From contig NC_089278.1 in the NCBI RefSeq assembly GCF_963678975.1, forward strand, positions 14,799,959 through 14,863,958: 64,000 nt of DNA, in the 5' to 3' direction. Below are positions 48,010 to 59,990 of this stretch, piece by piece (position 1 is the first letter of the stretch; the number at the start of each line of letters is the position of its first letter). The stretch comes from Dysidea avara. Lineage: Eukaryota > Porifera > Demospongiae > Dictyoceratida > Dysideidae. Both the position numbers and the translations under genes were made by a program. The notes below the pieces were generated by a model. It did no database searches and was not told the DNA's origin. It was given only the letters and a program-made list of their open reading frames with translations.

Positions 48010-51000
48010 TTATATTTCAGGTACTGTTACAATACTATTGGGTCTGTCCTTGTTGCGCTGTGGTAACATCCTTCCTTTGGGACCCTTCGGACGAGCAAAA
48101 CTTGACATTGTATTCTTTAAGTTTGGTACTCTTGCAGGCTAAGAAGAAATAAAATGCAGTAGTGCACAGCACATTGAAATAAGTAGTGTTTAAACAGGTA
48201 AGTCAAATTTTCTGTTTCTATCTCACGGGAGTGGGTGGTCCATACTTCCTTTCAATGAGTTGCTTTGGCTAATAATGAGCATGCTTAAACTGTATACTAC
48301 AATATCTTAAGCTGCAGGACTGACAATTCATGACTACTCATTCACACACTGATGCAATCAGAGCTTGTGTGCAATCATGGACATGATCTTGTGATTTTGC
48401 GATGTTTTACAGACAAAGTGAGGGTAAAACCATTGAGCATTATATTGAAGAAAAAACATCCTACTAGTAGGATATCTTGACACAGTACACTTCCTTCACA
48501 TTAGCATTTTCAAACTTATCCAATATAGAATACATATGGTTTTTTGTCCTCAAGAAATGGCATCTGTTTTTTGCATGTGATTTTTATCATAGCAATATAT
48601 AGAAGACCATTCCCTAGATCGCACATGGTCAAGAAATCTGAAGAATACGGAATATCAGAGCAGACATTAAATAGATGTAGGCAGGTGATGGGAAATGTTT
48701 GGAGTAACCTTAGTCTAAATACAATCTACGTAGCTTCAATACAGTGATAGTTACACACAGTTGTACATTAACTTACATTGGTGAAAGAACTCGGTTCTTC
48801 ATGGACGATAAAGTCAGCAGGTGTAGACTGTGACCGATTGATCCCCTTATTTCTCTGTGGCTTAGGAGCAACTGGTGGCCCAGACTTGACTGGTACCCTG
48901 TGTAGTGTACAGTATATTCAACAGTGTGTATGGATCATTCTAATGTGTACTTGATGGCTGTTACAACATTTGATCGTACCATATGATAGTAATAGACTTG
49001 ATATGCACATGGACAAACATATCATACCCCAAACTTTGCTATCCATCTCACACAGACAAACATATTGTAAACTGGCAGATCGAGCTACTGTACCAAAATT
49101 CCTGATCACATATAGTACCTTTACAGAATAAGTAGAGGCATGGGAGGGTCATTAAGGCTGGAATAATATTACTTAAACTGCACTGCAGTAAATGTTTAAC
49201 AGTCTTTTACCTAACTTACGACTGATTACTTTTTACACCTTAGATTTACTACCCATTATCTGGAGTTCTGATTAACGTAATTCATGGCAGATGAGGTCCA
49301 CCAGAATAATCTCTTACCATATGATGATGAATGTTATAGGTAAAAGAGCACGAAGAGTGTGGTAAGATTAGAATTATTCATAGAAACAAGCCTTCAAATA
49401 GTACAGAACTGCAGTATCATTCAAGGGTGTAAGACCGTACTTTGGTAACACATGTTGCTGAGAAGTGGTGTGATGTGATTGGCCCTCTTCTTGTGACCTC
49501 CATTCCCATTGGGCAGTCTTGTTAGCCAACAGGGATGGCCTCAGGGGACTACCGGCATAAGGGTCTTCCTCCTCTTCACTGCTTGACCAATCACTAGAGT
49601 CACCAGACTCTAAAAGGCAAATATCTACAATAACCATGGTAACAATGACATCATACCTTGAGATGTCACAGTTTTGTGTAGTGTTTGTGGTGGTGGTGCA
49701 ATGTCAACAAGTGCCGGCAGCACTAGTGCAGCTTCTTTGGCTGGAGTGACACGTTTTGTGTCATCATCCTTTACACTGGTATCCATGGTTACTGGCTTGT
49801 TTGTGTCACTGGATGACAATGAAGTGCTAACATCTCTTTGATATTTATACCCATAATTCGATCCTCCAGCGGCAGTAGTTGTAGGCAGCTTGTAACCATA
49901 GCTACCATTAGTACTATGACTGGTGGCTGATTCAGACAATTTAAAGTCACCAATAGAATAGCTACCCAGTCCATATGAACTAGAGGTGCTCCCTAGTCCA
50001 TATGAGCTGGAGGAGCTGTAAAGGCTGCTACTGCTGGATGGATAGATGGTTGAAGAGTAGTCATAACGTGGAGTAGTTAGGGAGGAGTATTCATAAGTGT
50101 TTGTGGTTAGTGATGTTGTAGTAGTAGCAGCTCGACCAGCTTGTAGTTGTCTCTTTAGGCTAAGTACCTACAGTGACAGTAGTAATACCCTGGAACACCT
50201 TGAGGACCAGCCTGGTTATCTTGGTTTCTAATTAGAACATACCTCACTTTCAAATTGTCTACACTTGGTCTCAGCTTGCAAGGCCTTCTCGTCAGCAATC
50301 TGCATGAGCTGCATGTGCACAACATGCGATACTGTCTCTGCCTTTTCACGTGTCAACTCAGAGATCTTGTCCAATAATGACTTCACCTCAGAACGAGACT
50401 GCAACAATTCTGCCTGCAACACTAAATGACGTGAAACAAATATTATGGCTTTTTAGATTTCCAACAAGAAAACAACTAAGGATTTAACCACACAATACAT
50501 TTAAACTCTTTGAACAAATTTGAGAAAAAGTGGGCTCAGACACTGGCAGACTTTTAACACTCCAAGGAAGATAAAACAGTGGAAACCACTCATATTACAG
50601 TATATAAATACACATTTTCTGCAGCCAGTTGTTGCTTTTCTAAGCCCTTGTTTGTTGCAAAATTAAATAAAATGCTAGACTTTGATACAAGAAAGGTCAT
50701 ACGAGCTATGATGTCCCAATATCAGCTAGATAAATATGGGTGCAGTGGCATTTAGATACGGAGTATGACCTTGGCCACATGGTTGGCAAGCCCTTAAGTA
50801 CATAAGTGTCATTTTAAGGGTTCTTAGTTGCTTCTTATCGCCTTTCCCTAGTTTTCTATAATGTGTAAAAAGAGCCTAATAGGTTGGAATTCAACTCCTG
50901 CATATTGCATATGTAAACCAGTGACAAAATGTTATTCAAAGAGAACAGGTGTTCATCAGTTGATAAAAATCAAACAGGCTATAAACCCATCTACACTAGC

Positions 51001-51569
51001 ACTGTCGAATTTTATCAGAAAGGAAGTTATAAGGGCTTATTATTTATTAGTAGAGCAGGTGTTTTTGTTGTAGGAATATCTGAAGGTGGGAACAAGCTAC
51101 AGTGAAACCTGTCTATTCTGGTCATCATAGGGACAAAATTTTCTGACCTTATTAAGGAGGTGGTCGCATTAATCAGGTCACTTTGTACACAGTTGGCACA
51201 TGTGGGGATTTTTATAATGGCCAGTTTATGCAGTGACCTGATTAGACAGGTTTCACTGTACTATCATCATAAAAGTAAACTATCACATGAAGAAGCTTAC
51301 TAGTTCTCCTAGTAACTTCACTTTGTCATTTATCCACCAACTGGTCACTTACCTTCTACTTTCTGCTCAGCCTCTAAGGCACGTCCAGAAGACAACTTGG
51401 CCTCAAGCATGTAATCAATTCCCCTAGAGGGCAATTGTAATATGACATTTAACATGCACGTGTGTAGCATGCATACCCTCTGCCCATCAACACTTGAGTA
51501 CTTTGCTCTTCAAGTTTCTTGACCTAAGACACAAATGATTGCAGAACATTCACATATCTTACGTATGTA

Positions 51570-51646
<77 letters not shown>

Positions 51647-53285
51647 GCATGCACGCATGAACACACACACACCAATAACGAAGTTCCACTCAGACTGTCA
51701 TTCAGTTCAGTAATCTTCTGGTCTCGATCCTTCACCATCTTCTGAGACTGGACATGCTCCACCTTATAACAGTAATAAATGTAAAGCTGACCACTCTAGA
51801 TAGCATGAGCAACTGAACACATTAGTCATGCATTAGCAAATCAGTGATAGTATTGAGGTAAATAAGCCAATTCAAAACATTTTATAGTCTCATCTTTATC
51901 CCTAAACATGCTACCAGCCATCAAAACTACTGTGTAATAAAGACACCCTTAGACCAATCAGATTATCAAGTTGTCCTGATTGTCCATGTACTAAGGAATA
52001 CTACTTAACTAAATGTCTGAATTATGTATGCATGTACATGTCCTGAATGTCCTCACTTTTGAAAAAATCATGTAAAAGCACCAAATATTATTTGTGTACT
52101 AAAACACTGAACATTTATATAATCAAAGGCAATGAAACAAGGTAATATCCACATACAAACACTTACCTTTAATTCAGACAGTTCATTTTCTAGTCTAATT
52201 TGCTGGCTAGTGAGGTTGACATTGCGTTGACGTAATTCTCCTAGTTCTGATTGAACGATGGTTGCCATCTGCTCAGCAACAAGACGTTGAGATTTCTCTT
52301 GTGTCACTTCAGCCTTCACGGCCTCAACATAAATTTTATACTTGTTTATCACTGTCTCATACTCCGTCTGTGACCGACTGAATAACTGCTTGTCCGTTTG
52401 AACTATAGCATCAGCTATGTCCTTGATAATGGTGTTTGTGGCAACATTCTCCATTGTGACAATAGCATTGACAGCAAAATCTGTGGTAGCTGTAGCAACG
52501 GTGTTAGTCATAGCATCTTCCATCATGACAACAGTGTTAGTTACAGCATCATCTGTTTCTATGGTAACAGTATTAGTGGAGGTATCACTGGTAGTCATGA
52601 CAACAGTGTTGGTTTCAGCATCTTGTAAACAAACAGCATCAAGTTGTTCAGTCTGTACCGCATCATCAGTAAACTCACTAGTGTCTGTTTGTACAGCAGT
52701 TGATGAATATCTATTATCTACTTCATCAAACACTAACTGTTCGGTGAACTCCATGGGTGAAAACTCTTCAAAGGAATGAAACGAGTCATCACTGCTGCTT
52801 GTAACATCTCCATGTACGAGGTTCTCTAATAATTCATCTGAACTATTCTCTCTTAATGAGTGATCATGTTGCGTTGTGCTACACGTAGTTGCTAGGTGAA
52901 TGTGGTAACCAGCCTCCATATTTGATGTCTCTTTATACTGCCACAATTTGGTTGCTTCATTTCTCAACAAAGTAGCTGCCTCTATGCCTTCTGTGGACCC
53001 TCCCAAACTAGACGCCAGCGTTTCTGTTGCTACATGGTTGGTAGTAGGAGACTGCTTAGCTATCGTATCTTCTATTACGTCATCTTCTCGAGCAGTGGGA
53101 CCTAATAGCTCCACCTTGTCATCTGGTAAAACCTGCACGTGACTTGCAGGCTCGCTTACGGCTCGTAAAATATAGCTAGTTTCCAGTTCAGCGTGACAAC
53201 GGCGTGACCACAACCTGCTAGCATCTTCTCTTAACGCACAAGCCAAATCTACTTCCAAATCCTGAGACGCATCTTCCTGCTGCAT
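48010..53285 (-). CDS. Coiled-coil protein with VQT and TNTV repeats
   Basis: Nine exons (52167-53285, 51673-51762, 51477-51523, 51353-51423, 50243-50421, 49657-50167, 49441-49609, 48777-48897, 48010-48138) sum to 811 residues in one frame. The first 260 residues are acidic. Residues about 200-310 hold a degenerate array: three VQTD/VQTE sites and five or six copies of a (T/V/A)TNT(V/I) motif spaced 12-20 residues apart. A coiled coil of about 160 residues follows (EYETVINKYKIYVEAVKAEV, AELLQSRSEVKSLLDKISEL). Then comes a Ser/Tyr-rich stretch with SSYGLGS repeats, an acidic cluster (SSSEEEEDP), and a basic tail with an SH3-type site, PPVAPKPQR. No enzyme domain is seen and I do not recognise an ortholog. 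The start chosen is the first ATG; the frame is open farther upstream but without ATG. A centrosome, cilium or cytoskeleton scaffold role is a guess. Confidence 0.75.
51100..51258. mobile_element. Pogo/Tigger-like MITE, 159 bp, TA duplication
   Basis: The ends CAGTGAAACCTGTCTATTC and TGATTAGACAGGTTTCACTG are inverted repeats of about 24 bp with few mismatches, flanked by TA on both sides (51098-51099 and 51259-51260). A TA duplication with CAGT ends is characteristic of the pogo branch of Tc1/mariner. It lies in an intron of the 811-residue coiled-coil gene. A degraded relative is at 8646-8822. Confidence 0.85.
51571..51642 (-). repeat. (GT)n microsatellite next to a splice donor
   Basis: A (CA)n tract on the plus strand, so (GT)n in the transcript of the minus-strand coiled-coil gene. 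It begins about 30 bases after that gene's exon 2, whose donor itself lies in a short GT run (TTG, then GTGTGTGTGT). Confidence 0.92.
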
Positions 53286-53341
53286 GTTGTGTTCTAATTG
53301 TTTAAGACACCAGAAGCCATTGCCCACAATCGATTGTGGGT
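53286..53341. promoter_or_regulatory. 56-bp head-to-head promoter
   Basis: Only 56 bases separate the start codon of the coiled-coil gene (53285, minus) from that of the TTLL12-like gene (53342, plus). The interval contains the palindrome CCCACAATCGATTGTGGG at 53323-53340. Transcription starts must lie within the interval or inside the opposite gene's first exon. The palindrome is a candidate shared element; that is inference. Confidence 0.7.
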
Positions 53342-56300
53342 ATGGCTGCAATTGATGGGCATTCGTTCGAGCAGTTCAAGGAAACACATAGTTCACAGCT
53401 GCAAGATATTCCGAGCTTGTTCTGGGAGAGCTTGTATGTGAAATTGAAGGATGAGGTGACACCATGACTCTAATCCCCCCGTAACACACACACCGCGCGC
53501 GCACACATAACATACACAACACACACACACACGAATGTATCACTGTACTAAACTGTTCTCCATAGATCTATGATGCAGGTCAGTACTTTACAATGACACC
53601 ATTAGAAGATGAGGCCAAGATGAAAGTAGTAGTGTCGTTTATAGCAGGGCTCAACAAGGATGATAGTAACAAGTGAGTATTTTTCAGTTCATTCGACTCT
53701 TATCATGTAGTCTGTCCGATTTCATCACAGCATATTCCTGGTGGACCATGCCTGGTTGTACGAGCCCCAGTATGCCAAGATGCAACTAACACATGTCCCA
53801 GGACTTGCCACTCGTATGGGAAAATTGATGGGAATATTAAGTGAGGCGGCAGCTAGCAGACGAACTTCACAAGCCACTACGGACTTGTTTGCACAGTACG
53901 AGATTGATCATACCGCCTCACATGATGCAGAAATTGGGTCACATGATCTTAGTACAGTACCAGAGATGATACCAGTGGATGGTGATGTTACTATTGATGA
54001 TATTGCAGCTGCTCCTGATGGGCCCCCTAGCCCCGGTACTGACTCAGTAGCATTTGATATTCCTGATGATGTGTTGATTGATAAAGTGCTGGAGAAAATG
54101 TGGAGCTACAATCACTCTTTTGTCAGTCCATCGGTTAGGACCTGTTATTGGGAGAACGGGGATATAGTATGGGTTTCCTGACCTTAGAACTTGTTGAAGA
54201 GTCCCATAGAGGTGTAAATGTGTACACTAATACAAATAGGACCATGGAAAAGTATCTTGATTATCGTGGTATTCTTATTAATGAGATGTCCTGATTTTAG
54301 GAGTCCAAAAAGTGTTTGGGACCATGGGCAACTGTCTTGATTATCAAGGTGTTAACATTTCATCATTGAAGCTGAATACAGATGCTATTTAAGTGATAAA
54401 ATTTAATAGTTGACGGTCAAAAAGTATTCTCATTTTTGTTCTTCGGTACACGTACACCATGATGACTTGCCTCTGTGTGTGCGTGGGTGTGTGTGTGTGT
54501 GCATATTTGTGTGAGTGTGTGTTACTCCCTCTCCTCAGGGTGGCAGTGCAGAGGAAAGGGTTCCATTATGGTATGTGATGGATGAGTTTGGGACTACTAT
54601 CAGACACAGTGACACACCCAGCTTTGCCATGGCTCCGTTCTACTATGGACCCAAGCAACTGTCATTTAGTTTAATGTGGTGCTTGAGGGATCTGGAACGT
54701 GGAGGTGTGTGATATTGTGTACATTACCTCTTCGTTTACTTGTTACTAGATGAGGTTACCAGGGATTATGTACCATCTGTGAAGTTGTCACCATTGGCTA
54801 GAGCTTGTTGTTTGTTGCCATGGAAGCCGTACTCTCTCATGTTAGATGATCCAGTGTGGAATAGTGTGGAACAATTTGTGTGTCCTCCAATAACAGTATG
54901 TGTGTGTGTGTTTTGTCTATGTGTGTGTTGTCTGTATGTGTGTGCATGTGTGTGTGCAGAGACATACCTGGGGGTGGCTTCCAGAGGAATCAAGAAACTC
55001 TTTTGGATTTTATGCAATACTTAAAACATTAAGAAGTATGAGGGATCCTCCACTGAATGAAACACATTGTAAACCTTTATCTTGTTGTTCTCACAAGAAA
55101 GCAACATCAATTATATTCTGAATCATATCCAATAGACAAAGCAATCAGGCAATACTCTAATAAAACAGTCACTTAGCTGCAATGGTTGCTGCTTTCTCAA
55201 AATATCTGTATACATCTCTGGTGTGTGTAGTGTATATTTATTTACATGTGTACTTGTTAATGGCTAGTACAGTATGTACCAGGGCTCACCTGGATGATCC
55301 ATATGTAACATGATCAGAATGTGAGCTGGTTTAATTAAATGAAAAATTGAGCTGTATACATTTCTTGGCAACAGTTGGCCCTTCATTATAGCAATAGTTG
55401 TCTGTAAGGTAAACAGGTAGCTATCCAAACACTAACACATGTAAATCCATCAACAATTACACATTAAGGTTGAAACCGGGTCAAATCTATCAGGTTACCT
55501 AGTTGAGTCGGAATGTTCAAAGCATTTGATGACAAATTAATTAAGCTTGGTCATGCCTGAGGATGCAGATATCTTTGTACCCTGAGAATAGGTCGTTGGC
55601 AAGTGCTGCCAGCCCTAAAGAATAGAATGGCACTGAATGAGGTCCAAGGGCGGTGTTGAATCATAAGCCAACGCTCAAACAGTAAGACATACATGCTGCT
55701 GTACCATCTTAATCTTATTATAAGAGTACAGTGGATGAATCCTCTACATTGGTCTTAGTGTTATTTATGTATTACCTAGTAAGCTGGTGTCCATTGTGCT
55801 GTTCAGGGTTGGGTTTGGGGTCCCACTCTAGAGCACACACTCATGTTATTGTGTTGTGGGTTTAGAAACTGTTTCCTGGAGTGACATATCCGTCAACACC
55901 AGATACTCCATTCTCATTGGACACATCCCAGCCAATCAAAGTGTTCACTGATCTTGAAGTTGTCAAGAGCTTCTTAACTGATCAACGTTTTGTCATTTGT
56001 GATGATCGTGAGGTAGCAGACATTTTGTGGACTACTTCTTCACTTAAGGACTTTGCGTAAGTACAGTATGTGATTATTATCTCATCTTATGTAGAGTGTG
56101 TGTGTGTGTTCAGGGGTGGCGGAGAAGGCAGCTGTAGCCCCTGTAAAAAGATTATGGAGGGGCTTAGCCCCCCTAAAACTATGTCACTGAGAGCCTAGCT
56201 CAATATAGCATCAATAATTCGAGATATTATAATAGAGCAGTCAAAGTTGAGATACTCTAATAGAGCAATCACTGTATTTTTCAGAGGAGCAGTGTAGAAA

Positions 56301-56457
56301 GCTACACATGTAGTTATAATAAAGAGATATAGTTGGTGGAGGGCAGCTATTGTCAGCAGGTAGTTACCTCTTTTTTTGGTCTTCGATTTACAGCTAGGCC
56401 ATGGCATCACCAAGCTAGACCCCCAGCCTCCCTTAAATAAAGGTGTCTCCTCTGCCC

Positions 56458-56520
<63 letters not shown>

Positions 56521-57799
56521 GTGTTTGTGATTTTGTGCATACTTCACAGGTCTTTGAAGCCACACCAGTTTGTCAATCAGTTTCTCTGTGAAGAAGTGTT
56601 AGTGTGTAAAGATCTCATGATGACCACAGCTCGAAGGGCTAGGAGCATGTTCCCACCAATGTCAGGTAACCAGGAATCCTCAGAGTTCCCTGTGTGGCTT
56701 CCAGAGACATATAATCTTGTGTACGAGCTACCAAGACTGGTGAAGCATTATATGGAGTTACAAGAAAGGTGTGTGTTTTAATAGGGTTGTTTGAGGGTCC
56801 AACACAAAAACAAATGCTGAAACGCAGTCTCTGAATATGCCTAGCCATGTGTCTGTACAAGCAAAAAAAAAATTTATGGTTTGGGAAAATTTTAGGAGGC
56901 ACAAAGAATTCAAGGTACAAATTAAAACCATCAAGCAGACCTGCTTGTTTTAATATTAAAATTTAGTTGGCAACGATAGTGAAAATTTGTCACTCAGTAA
57001 TATTTGGCTTTACAAGTAGGCGTCATTGCTTCAGCAATGAGTTAGGCTCTTTGCATCAAAGGGTGGTGACCAAGAAATGGTTGCAGTCATATTAATGTCA
57101 AAAATTGATTGACATTAACATCACCAGAAGTCCACAACCATTTCTTGGTTACCACCTTAGCCTGTTTGTTGTTGTTGTTGTTTTTAAATTTATGGCCGCA
57201 CTCTTAACAGCTTTGCTTTCAGAAAGTCCCAAAGCCAGCGTTGTTTTTCTTTCTACAAGCAGATGACAGAATTAGTTATGATTAAATTTGTAGCAGCATA
57301 ATTGAGTATTGTATCAAATGTAGATTGCATACTTAACACAAAATTTTCACATTATATTTACTAATCAGATTTCAGTCCATTAAAAAAATGTTCGTACCTT
57401 GGTGAGGTCTGAAAGAAATTTCAGCTACTTTTTGTAAGCAGTTTTGGCAGTAGCATGTTTGCTCACAACTTTGCTAGTTCTGTATCTGATCCATACAAAT
57501 ATTTATGTACTGTAATATGCTTACTACAAAGAAACTTGAATGGCTTGTACCTTGGAGATGGGTTGGTAGACTCAGTTCAACGATTAGTGTGTCTCAATGA
57601 CCGAAGACATGTTGTATACACACATGTTGTATACACACATGTTGTATGCACACAGGGGAGAGGATAACACATGGATCATCAAGCCTTGGAATCTAGCCAG
57701 AAGTATAGACACATTTATTCTTGACAAATTAGCACCAATCATTCGACTGGGACTAGCATCCCCTAAAGTAAGTGTGTGTAATGTGGGTAGGTAGGTAGG

Positions 57800-57864
<65 letters not shown>

Positions 57865-58862
57865 TATTCGTGTACATGTTGTGTGTGCGTGTGCACGCAC
57901 TTGTGCCGAGGTTCAATATTGCTGAGGCTGAGGCTGATTGGCACTGCCTTGTCCAAGATAGAAATGTGTGGAGAGACAGAGGGTGTAGAACACTGTGCTT
58001 TCTGCACAGTTCACTTGTGAAACTTGCCATTGTGACTTTCGAAGGAGACAGGACATCACCAGACACAAGTGTCAAGTGACACGTCCACGAGGGAGGAAGA
58101 GGTAGCCATGGTTTGATTCACTACCAATAGTGGGGAGCATCAATCCAGTGGATGGTTTTACGTCGATAGTGTGTGCGTGCGTGTGTACGTGCATGCGCGC
58201 GTGTGTGTGTGTGTGTAGTGTACGTAGTGTAGAGGTAGTACATATGCTCATGTGGTATTGTGTTACTCTCCAGGTAGCCTGTAAATACATATCCAATCCT
58301 GTATTGTTCAACCGTCCTGAGGTTGGATTGGTTAAATTCGATATCCGTTACATGTTGATGTTGCGATCGGTGCAGCCATTGACACTGTATGCGTATGATG
58401 TGTTCTGGTTGAGGTTTGCTAACAAGTGAGCTATTGTGCTTCTGTGTGTTGTGTTGTGTGTTCTGTTGTGTTGTGTGTTCTGTTGTGTTGTGTGTTCTGT
58501 TGTGTTGTGTGACTATACCACACAGCAAAGCCATAGAAAAAGATGTGGCATTTACAAAAAAAAGACCAGTTTTTAAAATGTTAGGTGGTGGCCAAGAATG
58601 GCTGCAATGTCTGCAATGGCTGCAATGATGTTAATAAAATTTAAATACATGTCATTATTGATTAGCACAATGGCATTAACATCAATGCAGTCATTTCTTG
58701 GCTTCCACCATTTGATTTCACAACATTCTTACAATGGCTTTTTTGTGAAGGCCAGACCTTTTCCCCCAATATAAAGAGCCTTTGGATTGCAAACCCCTAA
58801 ACCAGTCTATGACTGGCTTTGATACTTGCCTTTTACCAGGTACAAGAATAACAGAATCAAGT

Positions 58863-58906
<44 letters not shown>

Positions 58907-59171
58907 CGCACACTACGCACACTACACACACTACACACATACTACACACAAACACACCACACACTTCACACTACACACTACACACTACACACACACACAC
59001 ACACACACACTACGCACACTACACACAAACACACACACACTACACACAAACACACACACACTACACACACATGTACACACTACACACACACACACACACA
59101 CACACACACTACGCACACTACACTCACTACACACACTACACACAAACACACCACACACTTCACACTACACA

Positions 59172-59241
<70 letters not shown>

Positions 59242-59334
59242 CGCACACTACACACAAACACACACACACTACACATACACACACTACACACACACTACAC
59301 ACAAACACACACACACTACACACACATGTACACA

Positions 59335-59374
<40 letters not shown>

Positions 59375-59444
59375 CGCACACTACACACAAACACACACAC
59401 ACTACACACACACTACACACACACTACACACAAACACACACACA

Positions 59445-59491
<47 letters not shown>

Positions 59492-59907
59492 CCTACGGCA
59501 GCCTGTATGAAACACATCTACAGCCAGTGAACCAGTACAGGGATGTCTGTGCACCACTTAGGGTGCTTGAGCCTTGTGCAGGCAAATCCTCCTGGGGCAG
59601 GGCTAGTAACCCGCAGGTGGACTGTCCAGGTCTTACAGAAAGAGGTTGTAGAACCCAAAGTTCCATAACAACTCTGACACCACTAAATGAGACAAGGACA
59701 GCTGGGCATTTACTTCCCCAGTAAACACCAGGTACCCTCTGATGGTACAGCTGGGTGGGCTGCTTCCCAAGTGACACCAGGCCACCAGGTCCCCAATATA
59801 CACTGGGTATAAAGTTGAAACAACAACATTAAATTGGCATAACCAGGCATCAAACCTGGAACCTTTCAATTACCAGGCCGATGCTCTAACCACTTGGCTA
59901 TGCTGCG

Positions 59908-59990
<83 letters not shown>

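Noticed and set aside
52398-52779. Plus-strand open frames opposite the 811-residue gene
   Set aside because: They are antisense shadows of its TNTV repeat region with low-complexity composition.
58782-59724. Long open frames of 230-290 codons rich in His and Thr
   Set aside because: They translate the CA array in several frames at once and lie in a TTLL12 intron; they are not genes.
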